The notes under the pieces are model-generated. The model saw only the letters and a list, made by a program, of their open reading frames with translations, had not been told where the DNA came from and did no database searches. DNA of 6,096 nt from Hyphomicrobiales bacterium. Lineage in GTDB: Bacteria > Pseudomonadota > Alphaproteobacteria > Rhizobiales > Aestuariivirgaceae. The stretch's first letter is position 1. Each line of letters begins with the position of its first letter. Positions 1-5,483 of the stretch are shown here, piece after piece. The stretch covers positions 1 through 6,096 of the forward strand of contig JACMJT010000577.1 of NCBI GenBank assembly GCA_014380505.1, written 5' to 3'. The translations under genes were made by a program, and so were the position numbers.

Positions 1-92
1 CCGTGCAACTCATCGCCTACCACGCCGCCGTCTTCATCGGCACCGACGTCGACCAGCCCCGCAACCTCGCGAAATCCGTAACGGTGGAATAA
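1..92 (+). CDS. glmS: Glutamine--fructose-6-phosphate aminotransferase (isomerizing), C-terminal 29 residues
   Basis: Only the 3' end of this gene is in the window; the frame begins with a complete codon at base 3 and ends in TAA at 90-92. The visible peptide ends in GTDVDQPRNLAKSVTVE, which is the near-invariant C-terminal tail of GlmS. In the E. coli enzyme the lysine six residues from the end (Lys603) forms the Schiff base with fructose-6-phosphate, and that lysine is present here at the same distance from the end. GlmS uses glutamine nitrogen to convert fructose-6-phosphate to glucosamine-6-phosphate, the first committed step towards UDP-GlcNAc for peptidoglycan and lipopolysaccharide; it is cytosolic. 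The gene converges on the MFS transporter gene, with a 93-base gap that holds two hairpins. The identification is firm despite the short piece, because the tail is so characteristic; nothing can be said about the rest of the gene. Confidence 0.95.
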   Translation, partial: VQLIAYHAAVFIGTDVDQPRNLAKSVTVE

Positions 93-101
93 CGCTGTTT
101 T

Positions 102-147
102 CCTTCTCCCCAGCGGGGAGAAGGAGGGGCCCACGCTTATGCGTGGG
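102..147. repeat. Tandem pair of perfect palindromic hairpins, probable dispersed repeat unit
   Basis: Two perfect stems lie side by side in the convergent gap. The first has 10-base arms (102-111 and 115-124, CCTTCTCCCC pairing with GGGGAGAAGG) around a three-base loop. The second has 7-base arms (130-136 and 141-147, CCCACGC pairing with GCGTGGG) around TTAT. The linker and the 3' flank are purine-rich (GGAGGGG, GGATGAGGGGGAT). This two-hairpin layout resembles intergenic palindromic elements that I recall as common in alphaproteobacterial genomes; that match is from memory and not searched. Neither strand has a run of T after the stems (the T-run at about 97-101 precedes them on the + strand), so it is not a textbook intrinsic terminator, although it may still block or protect the two converging transcripts. 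Confidence 0.7.
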
Positions 148-185
148 AGGATGAGGGGGATCCGCCGCATCATGTCTGGTACCCG

Positions 186-1418
186 TCAACCGTCCCGCCG
201 CTGCATCAAAAATATCCCCAGACCCGCAACCATCAGCCCCGCCGCCAGATAGTACGCGATGTTCGGCGACACGATTGGCGCAGTGGGCTGCATGAAATAG
301 CCGAACACCTGCGTGAACATCACAGTCCCCGCCAGCATGCCGACACTCTGCAAGCTTGCGATGCCGCCCTGCAACTCACCTTGCGCGTCCTCCGGTGCTT
401 TTTTCGACATCAGCGCACTGAGCGCCGGGTACACGAACCCCTCGGGCGCGTGAACGGCCAGAAGCACGAACACCGTCACAAGCCCGGGCGCCAGCCCATA
501 GCCCACCGCCGCGACCACCGCCGCGACGAGGCCAAGAACCACAGCGCTTCTTTCGCCCAGCCACTTCACAGTGGGCCCGGTCAACACACCCTGCAGAATC
601 GCCGTTGAAAGTCCGAAGGCTGCAAGTGTCAGCCCGATCACCGCTTCGCTCCAGCCGAAGCGGGCGATGCCCCAGAATGCCCAGATCGCCGGATAAACAG
701 AGTTTGCAAAAAGGTAAATGAACATGACGACAAGAAGCGTCGTCATGCCGCGATATTTGGAAAACACCTTGAACGCGCCCAGGGGATTGGATCGCGCCAA
801 TGAAAACGGACGCCGCTTCTCCAGCGGCAATGTCTCAGGCAGAACGAAATATCCATAGACGAGATTCAAAGCCGAGATTCCGGCCGCCACGAAGAAGGGA
901 ACGCGCGGTCCAAATTCGCCAAGCAACCCGCCAATGGCCGGGCCGATGATGAAACCAAGCCCGAAAGCCGCCCCCATCAGGCCGAACGCCTTGGCGCGAT
1001 TTTCCGGCGTCGTGATGTCGGCCAGATAAGCATTGGCCGTCGTATAGGATGCCCCGCACAGCCCGGTGACAATGCGTCCCACGAACAGCCAGATCATGGT
1101 GGGCGCAAATGCCGTCAGCAGATAATCGACAGCAAGCCCCGCCACCGATAGCAGCAGCACCGGCCTTCGCCCGAAGGCATCGGAAAGATTGCCGATCACA
1201 GGCCCGAACAGGAACTGCATTCCGCCATAGGCAAAGAACAGCCAGCCCGCCAGCAGCGAAGCACCCGCCAGATCCCGCCCGCTTACAGTTTCGATAAGCT
1301 TGGGCAGCACCGGCATAATGAGGCCAAAACCCACCATGTCGAGAAACACGGTGACAAACACAAACGCAACAGCATGCTTGCCGGGTGCGCGGGCGGATCT
1401 GGACTCTTTAGAAATCAT
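186..1418 (-). CDS. TetA-like (TCR/Tet family) MFS drug:H+ antiporter
   Basis: This 410-residue inner-membrane protein has the length and helix pattern of a 12-helix MFS exporter. Seen in the sequence: VFLDMVGFGLIMPVLP in helix 1 (about 24-39); motif A, GNLSDAFGRRPVLLLS, in the 2-3 loop (about 76-91); GRIVTGLCGAS with the motif B arginine near 115; and the antiporter motif C, GFIIGPAIGG (about 155-164), in helix 5. A second-half QGELQGGIASLQS stretch near 345-357 is typical of TetA proteins. Family members exchange protons for drugs or metabolites; most chromosomal alphaproteobacterial members are not known to give tetracycline resistance, so the substrate is open. It is last in the likely five-gene unit, 13 bases after the permease stop. 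ATG at 1418 is chosen because it leaves a normal short cytoplasmic N-terminus; its upstream AACGG is a poor ribosome site, so translation may depend on coupling. Confidence 0.9.
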   Translation of the reverse strand: MISKESRSARAPGKHAVAFVFVTVFLDMVGFGLIMPVLPKLIETVSGRDLAGASLLAGWLFFAYGGMQFLFGPVIGNLSDAFGRRPVLLLSVAGLAVDYLLTAFAPTMIWLFVGRIVTGLCGASYTTANAYLADITTPENRAKAFGLMGAAFGLGFIIGPAIGGLLGEFGPRVPFFVAAGISALNLVYGYFVLPETLPLEKRRPFSLARSNPLGAFKVFSKYRGMTTLLVVMFIYLFANSVYPAIWAFWGIARFGWSEAVIGLTLAAFGLSTAILQGVLTGPTVKWLGERSAVVLGLVAAVVAAVGYGLAPGLVTVFVLLAVHAPEGFVYPALSALMSKKAPEDAQGELQGGIASLQSVGMLAGTVMFTQVFGYFMQPTAPIVSPNIAYYLAAGLMVAGLGIFLMQRRDG

Positions 1419-1435
1419 CCGTTGAAAAAGCTCAT
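1415..1435 (-). other. Six-codon reading frame bridging two genes (possible translational coupler)
   Basis: ATG at 1435-1433 overlaps the TGA stop of the permease gene (1434-1432) as ATGA. The frame reads M-S-F-F-N-G and stops at TGA 1417-1415, which itself overlaps the ATG of the MFS gene (1418-1416), again as ATGA. A ribosome finishing the permease could re-initiate, read six codons and be delivered to the MFS start. The exact fit at both ends is visible in the sequence; that it is used is inference, and ATG/TGA overlaps of this kind can arise by chance. Confidence 0.3.
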
Positions 1436-2340
1436 GCGCTCTTTCCCGCCTGCCAAACGCGCTCCCAAGACAGCAGGATAAGCGCCGCCACGACCAGTGC
1501 CAGGCTGAGCCAAAAGGCGGCGGCCGGGCGCTCGGAAAACAGGATGGCGCCCCAGATCACACCCGAGACCAGCATAATGTAGTTGGCGTAGGATGTGAAA
1601 ACCGGACCCGCCAATCGCACGATCTCGAAATAAAGATAGGTATCGAGGGTCCAGAACATAATCATCACCAGGATCGCCACCTCGCCCGCTCCCCATGGTC
1701 CAGTGAATGGCACCGCCGCACCCGACCACAGGTACAAGGGCAACATCAGTAGAATGGCGATCAGCACCTCGCCGGTGGCGACTTGCACGGAGTCGAGGCC
1801 CTTCGGCCACCGCTTGGCGATGTAATTGTAGCAGAAACCATAGGTCACCGGAACGCACAGCGCCGCGAGGAAGCCGGTGGTGGCGCCGAGACCGGACGCC
1901 CGCACTTCAGGGCCGAGCAGAACCGCCACTGACAAAACGCCAATGCCGATGCTCAGATAACCGATGCCTGTCACGCGGTCCGTCCTCCACAGGAGAGCAA
2001 AGATAAGTGTGGTGATCGGCAGCATGGAGAAAATCAACGCCAGCGTCCCCGCCGGAACGCGCGCCGCGGCGTAAAGCTGCAAGAAAAACGGAACGGCGTA
2101 ACCGAACAACGCGCACACGATGAAATAGGGTAGCCGCTGCCGGTTGATCGGAAAGCGCCGCCCGCTAAGTCCCATGATGGCCGACAGGCAAGCCGCGACG
2201 CCGAGCGTCGTCACAATCGCGACCGTCGCGTGCGGAATGCCCGATTGGGCAGCGAGTTTGATGAGCGACACCCGCAATCCCCAGCTCAGGCCCAGCATTG
2301 TGAGAAGGACGACGGGCAGGAGGGTGATGCGCTGGGTCAT
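1432..2340 (-). CDS. DMT superfamily (EamA-type) permease
   Basis: The product is a 302-residue, very hydrophobic protein with about ten predicted membrane helices, the size expected for a two-EamA-domain transporter. The first repeat covers roughly residues 9-138 and begins with LGLSWGLRVSLIKLA, close to the usual family opening; it has the signature AGTLALIFSMLPITTLIFAL near 97-116. The second repeat covers roughly 152-291 and ends with FTSYANYIMLVSGVIWGAIL and a conserved FSERP (278-282). The positively charged stretch between them faces the cytoplasm by the positive-inside rule. Members export amino acids, nucleotides or other small metabolites, or have no known substrate; none can be assigned here. 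ATG at 2340 is preferred over an upstream in-frame extension to 2748 because that extension reads antisense-style through hspQ in another frame and is not membrane-like. The gene starts 26 bases after hspQ and is followed closely by the MFS gene. Confidence 0.88.
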   Translation of the reverse strand: MTQRITLLPVVLLTMLGLSWGLRVSLIKLAAQSGIPHATVAIVTTLGVAACLSAIMGLSGRRFPINRQRLPYFIVCALFGYAVPFFLQLYAAARVPAGTLALIFSMLPITTLIFALLWRTDRVTGIGYLSIGIGVLSVAVLLGPEVRASGLGATTGFLAALCVPVTYGFCYNYIAKRWPKGLDSVQVATGEVLIAILLMLPLYLWSGAAVPFTGPWGAGEVAILVMIMFWTLDTYLYFEIVRLAGPVFTSYANYIMLVSGVIWGAILFSERPAAAFWLSLALVVAALILLSWERVWQAGKSA

Positions 2341-2366
2341 GTCAATCGGGTTCAAGGCTTCGGGCC

Positions 2367-2708
2367 TTAATGGCTTTGCCGCCCCCGCCGCGGTCGATAG
2401 GTTTTCCGCGCCGCGTCGAAGCCTTCGAAATACTCCCTGACCCGCGGATGGCGCACCGGTTCGCCGGTGTCGTCGGCCAGCAAATTCTGTTCCGAAACAT
2501 AGGCCACGTATTCCGTTTCTTCGTTTTCCGCCAGCAAATGATAGAACGGCTGGTCCTTGCGCGGGCGCACCTCCTCGGGGATTGATTGCCACCATTCCTC
2601 GGTATTGCTGAACACGGGATCCACATCGAAAATCACCCCGCGAAACGGAAACAGCCGGTGCTTGACCAATTGGCCGATGGCAAATTTTGCCGAGGGAAGA
2701 GAATTCAT
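2367..2708 (-). CDS. hspQ: Heat shock protein HspQ (YccV-like, hemimethylated-DNA-binding domain)
   Basis: The 113-residue product covers the whole HspQ/YccV domain. Diagnostic blocks are AKFAIGQLVKHRLFPFRGVI (7-26), FDVDPVFSNTEEWW (27-40), SIPEEVRPRKDQPFYHLLAE (42-61) and YVAYVSEQNL (67-76), followed by PVRHPRV and a basic tail (RPRRGR). In enterobacteria HspQ is a heat-induced protein that acts as a specificity-enhancing factor for the Lon protease and was first noted for binding hemimethylated oriC DNA and for affecting DnaA levels; the role in alphaproteobacteria is less settled. Its ATG overlaps the TGA of the upstream hydroxylase gene by four bases (ATGA), so translation is probably coupled to that gene and not driven by its own heat-shock promoter; I see no sigma-32-like promoter directly in front. 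Family identity is clear. Confidence 0.95.
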   Translation of the reverse strand: MNSLPSAKFAIGQLVKHRLFPFRGVIFDVDPVFSNTEEWWQSIPEEVRPRKDQPFYHLLAENEETEYVAYVSEQNLLADDTGEPVRHPRVREYFEGFDAARKTYRPRRGRQSH

Positions 2709-3886
2709 GGCGCCCGATTGCCAATAACGCCGGCGGAAGGCAAGCCAAGGCCCTGGCCCATCACATAGCGCCGCAACGGAGCAAACCCCGCGATCATTTC
2801 AAGGCCAACGGCGCGCGCCATTTCCAGCGGCATGAATTCCGACAGCAGCGAGCGGTTCACCAGATCGATCACTTGCTGGCGCGGAAGCACATCGCGGCGG
2901 CGCAACCGGTCATAGTCCTGGAGAATATCGTCAGCACCCGGATCAATGGCGCCTGCCATCAGCTCCGCCGCCTCCGCGCCGTCGCGAAGCGCCATGTTGA
3001 GGCCCTGGGCGCCGATGGGCGGCGCCACATGGCCGGCTTCGCCAACCAGCAGCGTGCGTTTGGCCGCGAAGCTCCGCGCGGTCAGTCCGTGCATGGGAAA
3101 AGCCCGCCGGGGTCCGATACCGGTGATGCGGCCCAGATCGCCATGTGTCGCGATCTGGACTTCAACCGTAAGCGAAGCATCGTCCAGCGCCATGAGTTCA
3201 GCGGCGCGTGCCGGACGCTCCAGCCACACGAGGCTCGAGCGCTTGCCCGGCATCGGCACCGTGGTGAAGGGACCCGCACCCCGGTGATATTCGCTCGAGA
3301 CGCCATCATGCTCGCCCGAGTGGTCGAAGCTCGTGGCAATGGCCGTCTGCTCATAGTCCCACGCGGTCGAGCGGATCGACGCGGCGTCACGCAACACCGA
3401 TTTCCGGCCATCGGCGGCAAGCGCCACCTTCGCCCGGAAAATACCGTCCGCTGCGGTCACCTCGATGGCATTATCCAAAACGCGCGCCGCCGTCACATCG
3501 CCGGCGATGATCTCGACACCAAGGTCCAGCGCCCGGGCGTGCAGGGCAGGGATGAGCAGGGCCAGCGGAATGTTCCAGCCGAAAACCTCTTCGCCGATTT
3601 CGGCGGGATCGAAAATGATCGTGGGGGCTTGAAGGGCCGCACCCGTGTCGTCGACCATGCGCAATCGTCTCAGGGGAGCGGCCTTCGATTGAAGAACGTT
3701 CGTCCAAACGCCGAGATCGGCCAGAAGCCTGATCGACGGCTGCATCAGCGCCACCGTGCGCGGATCGCCCCGTTGTGAGCGTGTACTTCCGATGAGCGCC
3801 ACCCGGCGTCCATCCCTGGCGAGGCGGCAAGCGGCCGCAAGGCCCGCCGGTCCACCGCCCACGACGATGATTTCGAATTCCCTCAT
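2705..3886 (-). CDS. UbiH/UbiF-family FAD-dependent aromatic hydroxylase
   Basis: The 393-residue length matches class A flavoprotein monooxygenases of the UbiH/UbiF/Coq6 group. All three FAD-binding signatures are present: the N-terminal dinucleotide fold IIVVGGGPAGLAAA (6-19); the DG motif ALAADGRKSVLR (155-166); and the flavin-ribityl motif GEAGHVAPPIGAQGLNMAL (282-300). The last differs from the textbook GDAAH form, but GEA(A/G)H is what I recall for alphaproteobacterial ubiquinone hydroxylases. DPRTVAL (41-47) and WNIPLALLIPAL (104-115) also fit the family. The usual reaction is NAD(P)H/O2-dependent hydroxylation of the ubiquinone ring at the membrane; which ring carbon (C1, C5 or C6), or whether this is a paralog such as UbiL or one acting on another aromatic substrate, cannot be told. 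The start at ATG 3886 shares one base with the GST stop (TGATG); a GTG one codon earlier (3889) is an equally possible start. The stop overlaps hspQ. Confidence 0.9.
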   Translation of the reverse strand: MREFEIIVVGGGPAGLAAACRLARDGRRVALIGSTRSQRGDPRTVALMQPSIRLLADLGVWTNVLQSKAAPLRRLRMVDDTGAALQAPTIIFDPAEIGEEVFGWNIPLALLIPALHARALDLGVEIIAGDVTAARVLDNAIEVTAADGIFRAKVALAADGRKSVLRDAASIRSTAWDYEQTAIATSFDHSGEHDGVSSEYHRGAGPFTTVPMPGKRSSLVWLERPARAAELMALDDASLTVEVQIATHGDLGRITGIGPRRAFPMHGLTARSFAAKRTLLVGEAGHVAPPIGAQGLNMALRDGAEAAELMAGAIDPGADDILQDYDRLRRRDVLPRQQVIDLVNRSLLSEFMPLEMARAVGLEMIAGFAPLRRYVMGQGLGLPSAGVIGNRAP

Positions 3887-4497
3887 CACGCGGCAAGCGC
3901 CGTTTTCACCATGCTCTCCCGCTTAGAAAATTTCTCATGGAAGGAGGCGAGCTTGGGCCGGCCCTTGCGCCAGCCGAACTCCGGCATGCGAAAATCGATA
4001 TAGGCGAGCACCACGGCCACCGTGATCGACCCGGCATTGACGCTGTCGAGCGAACCCTGCCAGTTGGCCTCAAGGTCGTCGAACACCGCAGTGATGCGAA
4101 GCTTCGTGCGCTCCATCCACTCGGCCCATTGCAGGCCCTTGGGCCGCGTCGCGGTTTCATAACGAAGACTCACGGCCGCATCCCCCAGCCCCTGGCCCAG
4201 CGCCTGCAAGGTCAGCACCTTGAAACGCTTCACGCCGTCGTCGGGAATGAGATCGGAATTCCCCGCCACATGGCACAGATATTCGAGAATGACGCGGGAA
4301 TCGTGGATGGCATGGGCGTGGTCGGTCTCCAGCACCGGCACCTTGCCGATGGGGGAGAGGGCCTTCAGCTTCGGATTAGCCTCCGTCGGGCTCACCTGTT
4401 CGCTCACATGGGTAATGCGGTTGCCGAGCCCGAGTTCATGTGCAGCCACCAGTGTGGAACGCACAAAGGGCGAGGTCAGCGTACCGTGGATTTTCAT
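3886..4497 (-). CDS. YibF-like glutathione S-transferase
   Basis: The protein of 203 residues has a GST thioredoxin-fold N-domain (about 1-78) and an all-helical C-domain (about 88-200). Seen: TSPFVRSTLVAAHELGL (8-24), which carries the likely catalytic Ser/Thr; GKVPVL (51-56) with the cis-proline at 54; and the glutathione gamma-glutamyl-binding DSRVILEYL (66-74). The C-terminal pattern AYIDFRMPEFGW...RPKLASFHEKFSKRESM (165-196, interrupted) closely follows the E. coli YibF type as I remember it, including lack of an Asp at the usual N-capping site, so that is not a defect. It is expected to be cytosolic and to conjugate or reduce with glutathione; the substrate is unknown. It is the first gene of the probable five-gene unit and is joined to the FAD hydroxylase by a TGATG overlap, hinting at a shared redox or aromatic-compound role. 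The start is backed by a GGAG site six bases upstream. Confidence 0.9.
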   Translation of the reverse strand: MKIHGTLTSPFVRSTLVAAHELGLGNRITHVSEQVSPTEANPKLKALSPIGKVPVLETDHAHAIHDSRVILEYLCHVAGNSDLIPDDGVKRFKVLTLQALGQGLGDAAVSLRYETATRPKGLQWAEWMERTKLRITAVFDDLEANWQGSLDSVNAGSITVAVVLAYIDFRMPEFGWRKGRPKLASFHEKFSKRESMVKTALAA

Positions 4498-4503
4498 GGA
4501 CTA

Positions 4504-4507
4504 CTCC
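4504..4507 (-). promoter_or_regulatory. Ribosome binding site of the GST gene
   Basis: The - strand reads GGAG, six bases before ATG 4497. It is one of the clearer Shine-Dalgarno sites in the window, supports this start, and fits the GST gene being the head of the downstream unit, whose later genes start at stop/start overlaps and lack such a site. Confidence 0.7.
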
Positions 4508-4571
4508 GGTGATGCAATTGGGCCGTCAGTCTAGCCCAGGCGGAACCGGAATGAAAACGTTCCCCTTATTC

Positions 4572-4672
4572 CGTCATCCCGGCGAAAGCCGGGATCCACG
4601 GCTATGAACGTATGGACCGTCCCCAAGAGTTTTCCTGCGGAACAATGGATCCCGGCTTTCGCCGGGATGACG
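4572..4672. repeat. Perfect 27-base inverted repeat with self-folding arms (dispersed palindromic element)
   Basis: Bases 4572-4598 are the exact reverse complement of 4646-4672, with a 47-base spacer. The arm begins CGTCATCCCGGCGAAAGCC. Inside each arm ATCCCGGC and GCCGGGAT form a perfect 8-base stem closed by a four-base loop that reads GAAA (a GNRA-type tetraloop in RNA) on one strand and TTTC on the other. The element can therefore fold either as two small hairpins or as one long stem. The core GTCATCCCGGCGAAAGCCGGG is a motif I recall as scattered through many proteobacterial intergenic regions. It lies 10 bases downstream of the lexA stop and 74 bases upstream of the GST start. No T-run follows either hairpin, so it is not a standard terminator; it may stabilise or end the lexA transcript, or be simply a mobile repeat. 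Confidence 0.85.
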
Positions 4673-4682
4673 AATCACGGCC

Positions 4683-5387
4683 TCAATACTTCCGCAACAG
4701 TCCCACCAGCCGCCCCTGCACGCGGATGCGGTCCGGTCCGAAAATCCGCGTTTCGTAATTGGGATTGGCGGCTTCGAGCGCGATTGAATCGCCCTTGCGG
4801 CGCAGGCGCTTCAGCGTCGCTTCGTCGTCGTCCACCAAAGCCACAACGATCTCGCCGTTATGCGCCACATCACCTTTACGGATGATGATGGTGTCGCCGT
4901 CGAAAATCCCGGCCTCGATCATCGAGTCGCCCTTCACTTCAAGCGCGAAATGCTCGCCGCTCCCCAACATTTCCGGCGGCACTGCGATGTTGTTGGTATG
5001 ATCCTGTATGGCGGAAATCGGAACACCCGCGGCGATCCGGCCCATCAGCGGAACGATGGCGGTGCGCGGTGTCCCGTCGTTGGCTGCGGGCATGGGCTTC
5101 ACCCGCCCGAGATTGCCCTGAATGACATTGGGCGTGAAGCCCCCCTTGCGTGCGCCAAGGCTCGGCGAATGACTCTCCGGCAGCTTGATGACTTCCAAGG
5201 CCCGCGCCCGGTTCGGCATGCGCTTCAGAAATCCCCGCTCCTCCAGCGCCACGATCAGCCGATGCACACCGGATTTGGATTGGAGGTTCAGCGCCTCCTT
5301 CATCTCCTCGAAGGAGGGCGGAACACCTTCTTCCTTGAGTCGCTCGTTGATGAAGAGCAGAAGCTCGAGCTGTTTGCGGGTGAGCAT
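4683..5387 (-). CDS. lexA: LexA repressor / SOS regulator, self-cleaving
   Basis: The product of 234 residues has the alphaproteobacterial LexA length. The N-terminal winged helix-turn-helix spans about 1-65 ([17 protein letters not shown]; recognition region [13 protein letters not shown] at 33-45). A linker (about 70-108) leads to the S24-type latent peptidase domain. The cleavage site is Ala120-Gly121 in RIAAGVPI; the catalytic pair is Ser155 in GDSMIEAG and Lys193 in EATLKRL. All are intact, so the protein should undergo RecA-stimulated self-cleavage after DNA damage. It represses SOS genes and its own gene. ATG at 5387 is chosen over the ATG at 5435: it begins with the conserved MLTRKQ, has GAGGG six bases upstream, and the 16 extra residues would run into the putative operator. 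The gene lies downstream of moeA, an order usual in alphaproteobacteria, but is followed by a repeat and then the GST gene. Confidence 0.97.
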   Translation of the reverse strand: MLTRKQLELLLFINERLKEEGVPPSFEEMKEALNLQSKSGVHRLIVALEERGFLKRMPNRARALEVIKLPESHSPSLGARKGGFTPNVIQGNLGRVKPMPAANDGTPRTAIVPLMGRIAAGVPISAIQDHTNNIAVPPEMLGSGEHFALEVKGDSMIEAGIFDGDTIIIRKGDVAHNGEIVVALVDDDEATLKRLRRKGDSIALEAANPNYETRIFGPDRIRVQGRLVGLLRKY

Positions 5388-5393
5388 GGCGGA

Positions 5394-5398
5394 CCCTC
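5394..5398 (-). promoter_or_regulatory. Ribosome binding site of lexA
   Basis: The - strand reads GAGGG with a six-base gap to ATG 5387. It decides the lexA start in favour of MLTRKQ over the in-frame ATG 48 bases further upstream. Confidence 0.65.
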
Positions 5399-5418
5399 GT
5401 CGTTGCGTTCCAGAATCG

Positions 5419-5433
5419 GAACAAACCTGCAAC
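5419..5433 (-). promoter_or_regulatory. Candidate SOS box 1 (LexA operator) of lexA
   Basis: On the - strand the site reads GTTG-N7-GTTC, one mismatch from the alphaproteobacterial LexA direct repeat GTTC-N7-GTTC. It lies 32 bases upstream of the lexA ATG and immediately downstream of the candidate -10, a position suited to autorepression. GAAC at 5419-5422 is also one half of the perfect inverted pair GTTCC-N6-GGAAC at 5407-5422. The assignment rests on spacing and position, and binding is not shown. Confidence 0.5.
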
Positions 5434-5434
5434 A

Positions 5435-5463
5435 TATCTACAGGTTGCCATTTAGTTCTGCAA
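5435..5463 (-). promoter_or_regulatory. Candidate lexA promoter (-35/-10)
   Basis: On the - strand TTGCAG (5463-5458) and TAGATA (5440-5435) are separated by 17 bases. Each hexamer matches only about half of the sigma-70 consensus, but the spacing is ideal, the site is 48 bases or more before the lexA ATG, and candidate LexA operators touch both ends. A start point near 5428 would fall inside SOS box 1. The 96-base gap and the presence of operators argue that lexA has its own promoter although it follows moeA on the same strand. Confidence 0.4.
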
Positions 5464-5469
5464 GTGTTT
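5455..5469 (+). promoter_or_regulatory. Candidate SOS box 2, overlapping the -35 of lexA
   Basis: On the + strand the site reads GTTC-N7-GTTT, one mismatch from GTTC-N7-GTTC, in the opposite orientation to box 1. It covers the candidate -35 hexamer (5458-5463). With box 1 it would flank the promoter from both sides, 36 bases apart start to start. It is weaker than box 1 as evidence, because single-mismatch eight-base matches are not rare. Confidence 0.35.
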
Positions 5470-5483
5470 ACTTTCCGTAACGG

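Noticed and set aside
186..1418. Calling the MFS gene tetA, a tetracycline resistance gene
   Set aside because: The motifs place it in the TCR/Tet family, but no tetR-like divergent repressor is present and chromosomal family members often do not act on tetracycline. Only family level is supported.
1432..2748. A longer 438-codon version of the permease starting at 2748
   Set aside because: The first 136 codons run through hspQ in another frame and encode a non-hydrophobic, unfamiliar stretch. The EamA protein begins naturally at ATG 2340.
2687..3778. A 363-codon open frame on the + strand opposite the FAD hydroxylase gene
   Set aside because: It is rich in Arg, His and Ala, has no recognisable domain, and lies fully antisense to a gene with three intact FAD motifs. 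This is the usual shadow frame in GC-rich DNA.
4508..4568. A sigma-70 promoter for the GST gene, with TAGACT as -10
   Set aside because: TAGACT is a fair -10, but no acceptable -35 lies at 16-18 bases. Some promoter probably exists in this gap; I cannot place it.
4572..4672. An insertion sequence or transposase remnant between the inverted arms
   Set aside because: The 47-base spacer has no coding content and no target-site duplication is evident. It is at most a very small non-autonomous element or a pair of palindromic repeats.
4683..5435. A 16-residue N-terminal extension of LexA
   Set aside because: It would place coding sequence over the candidate operator, it is not conserved in LexA as I know it, and the MLTRKQ start has a good ribosome site.
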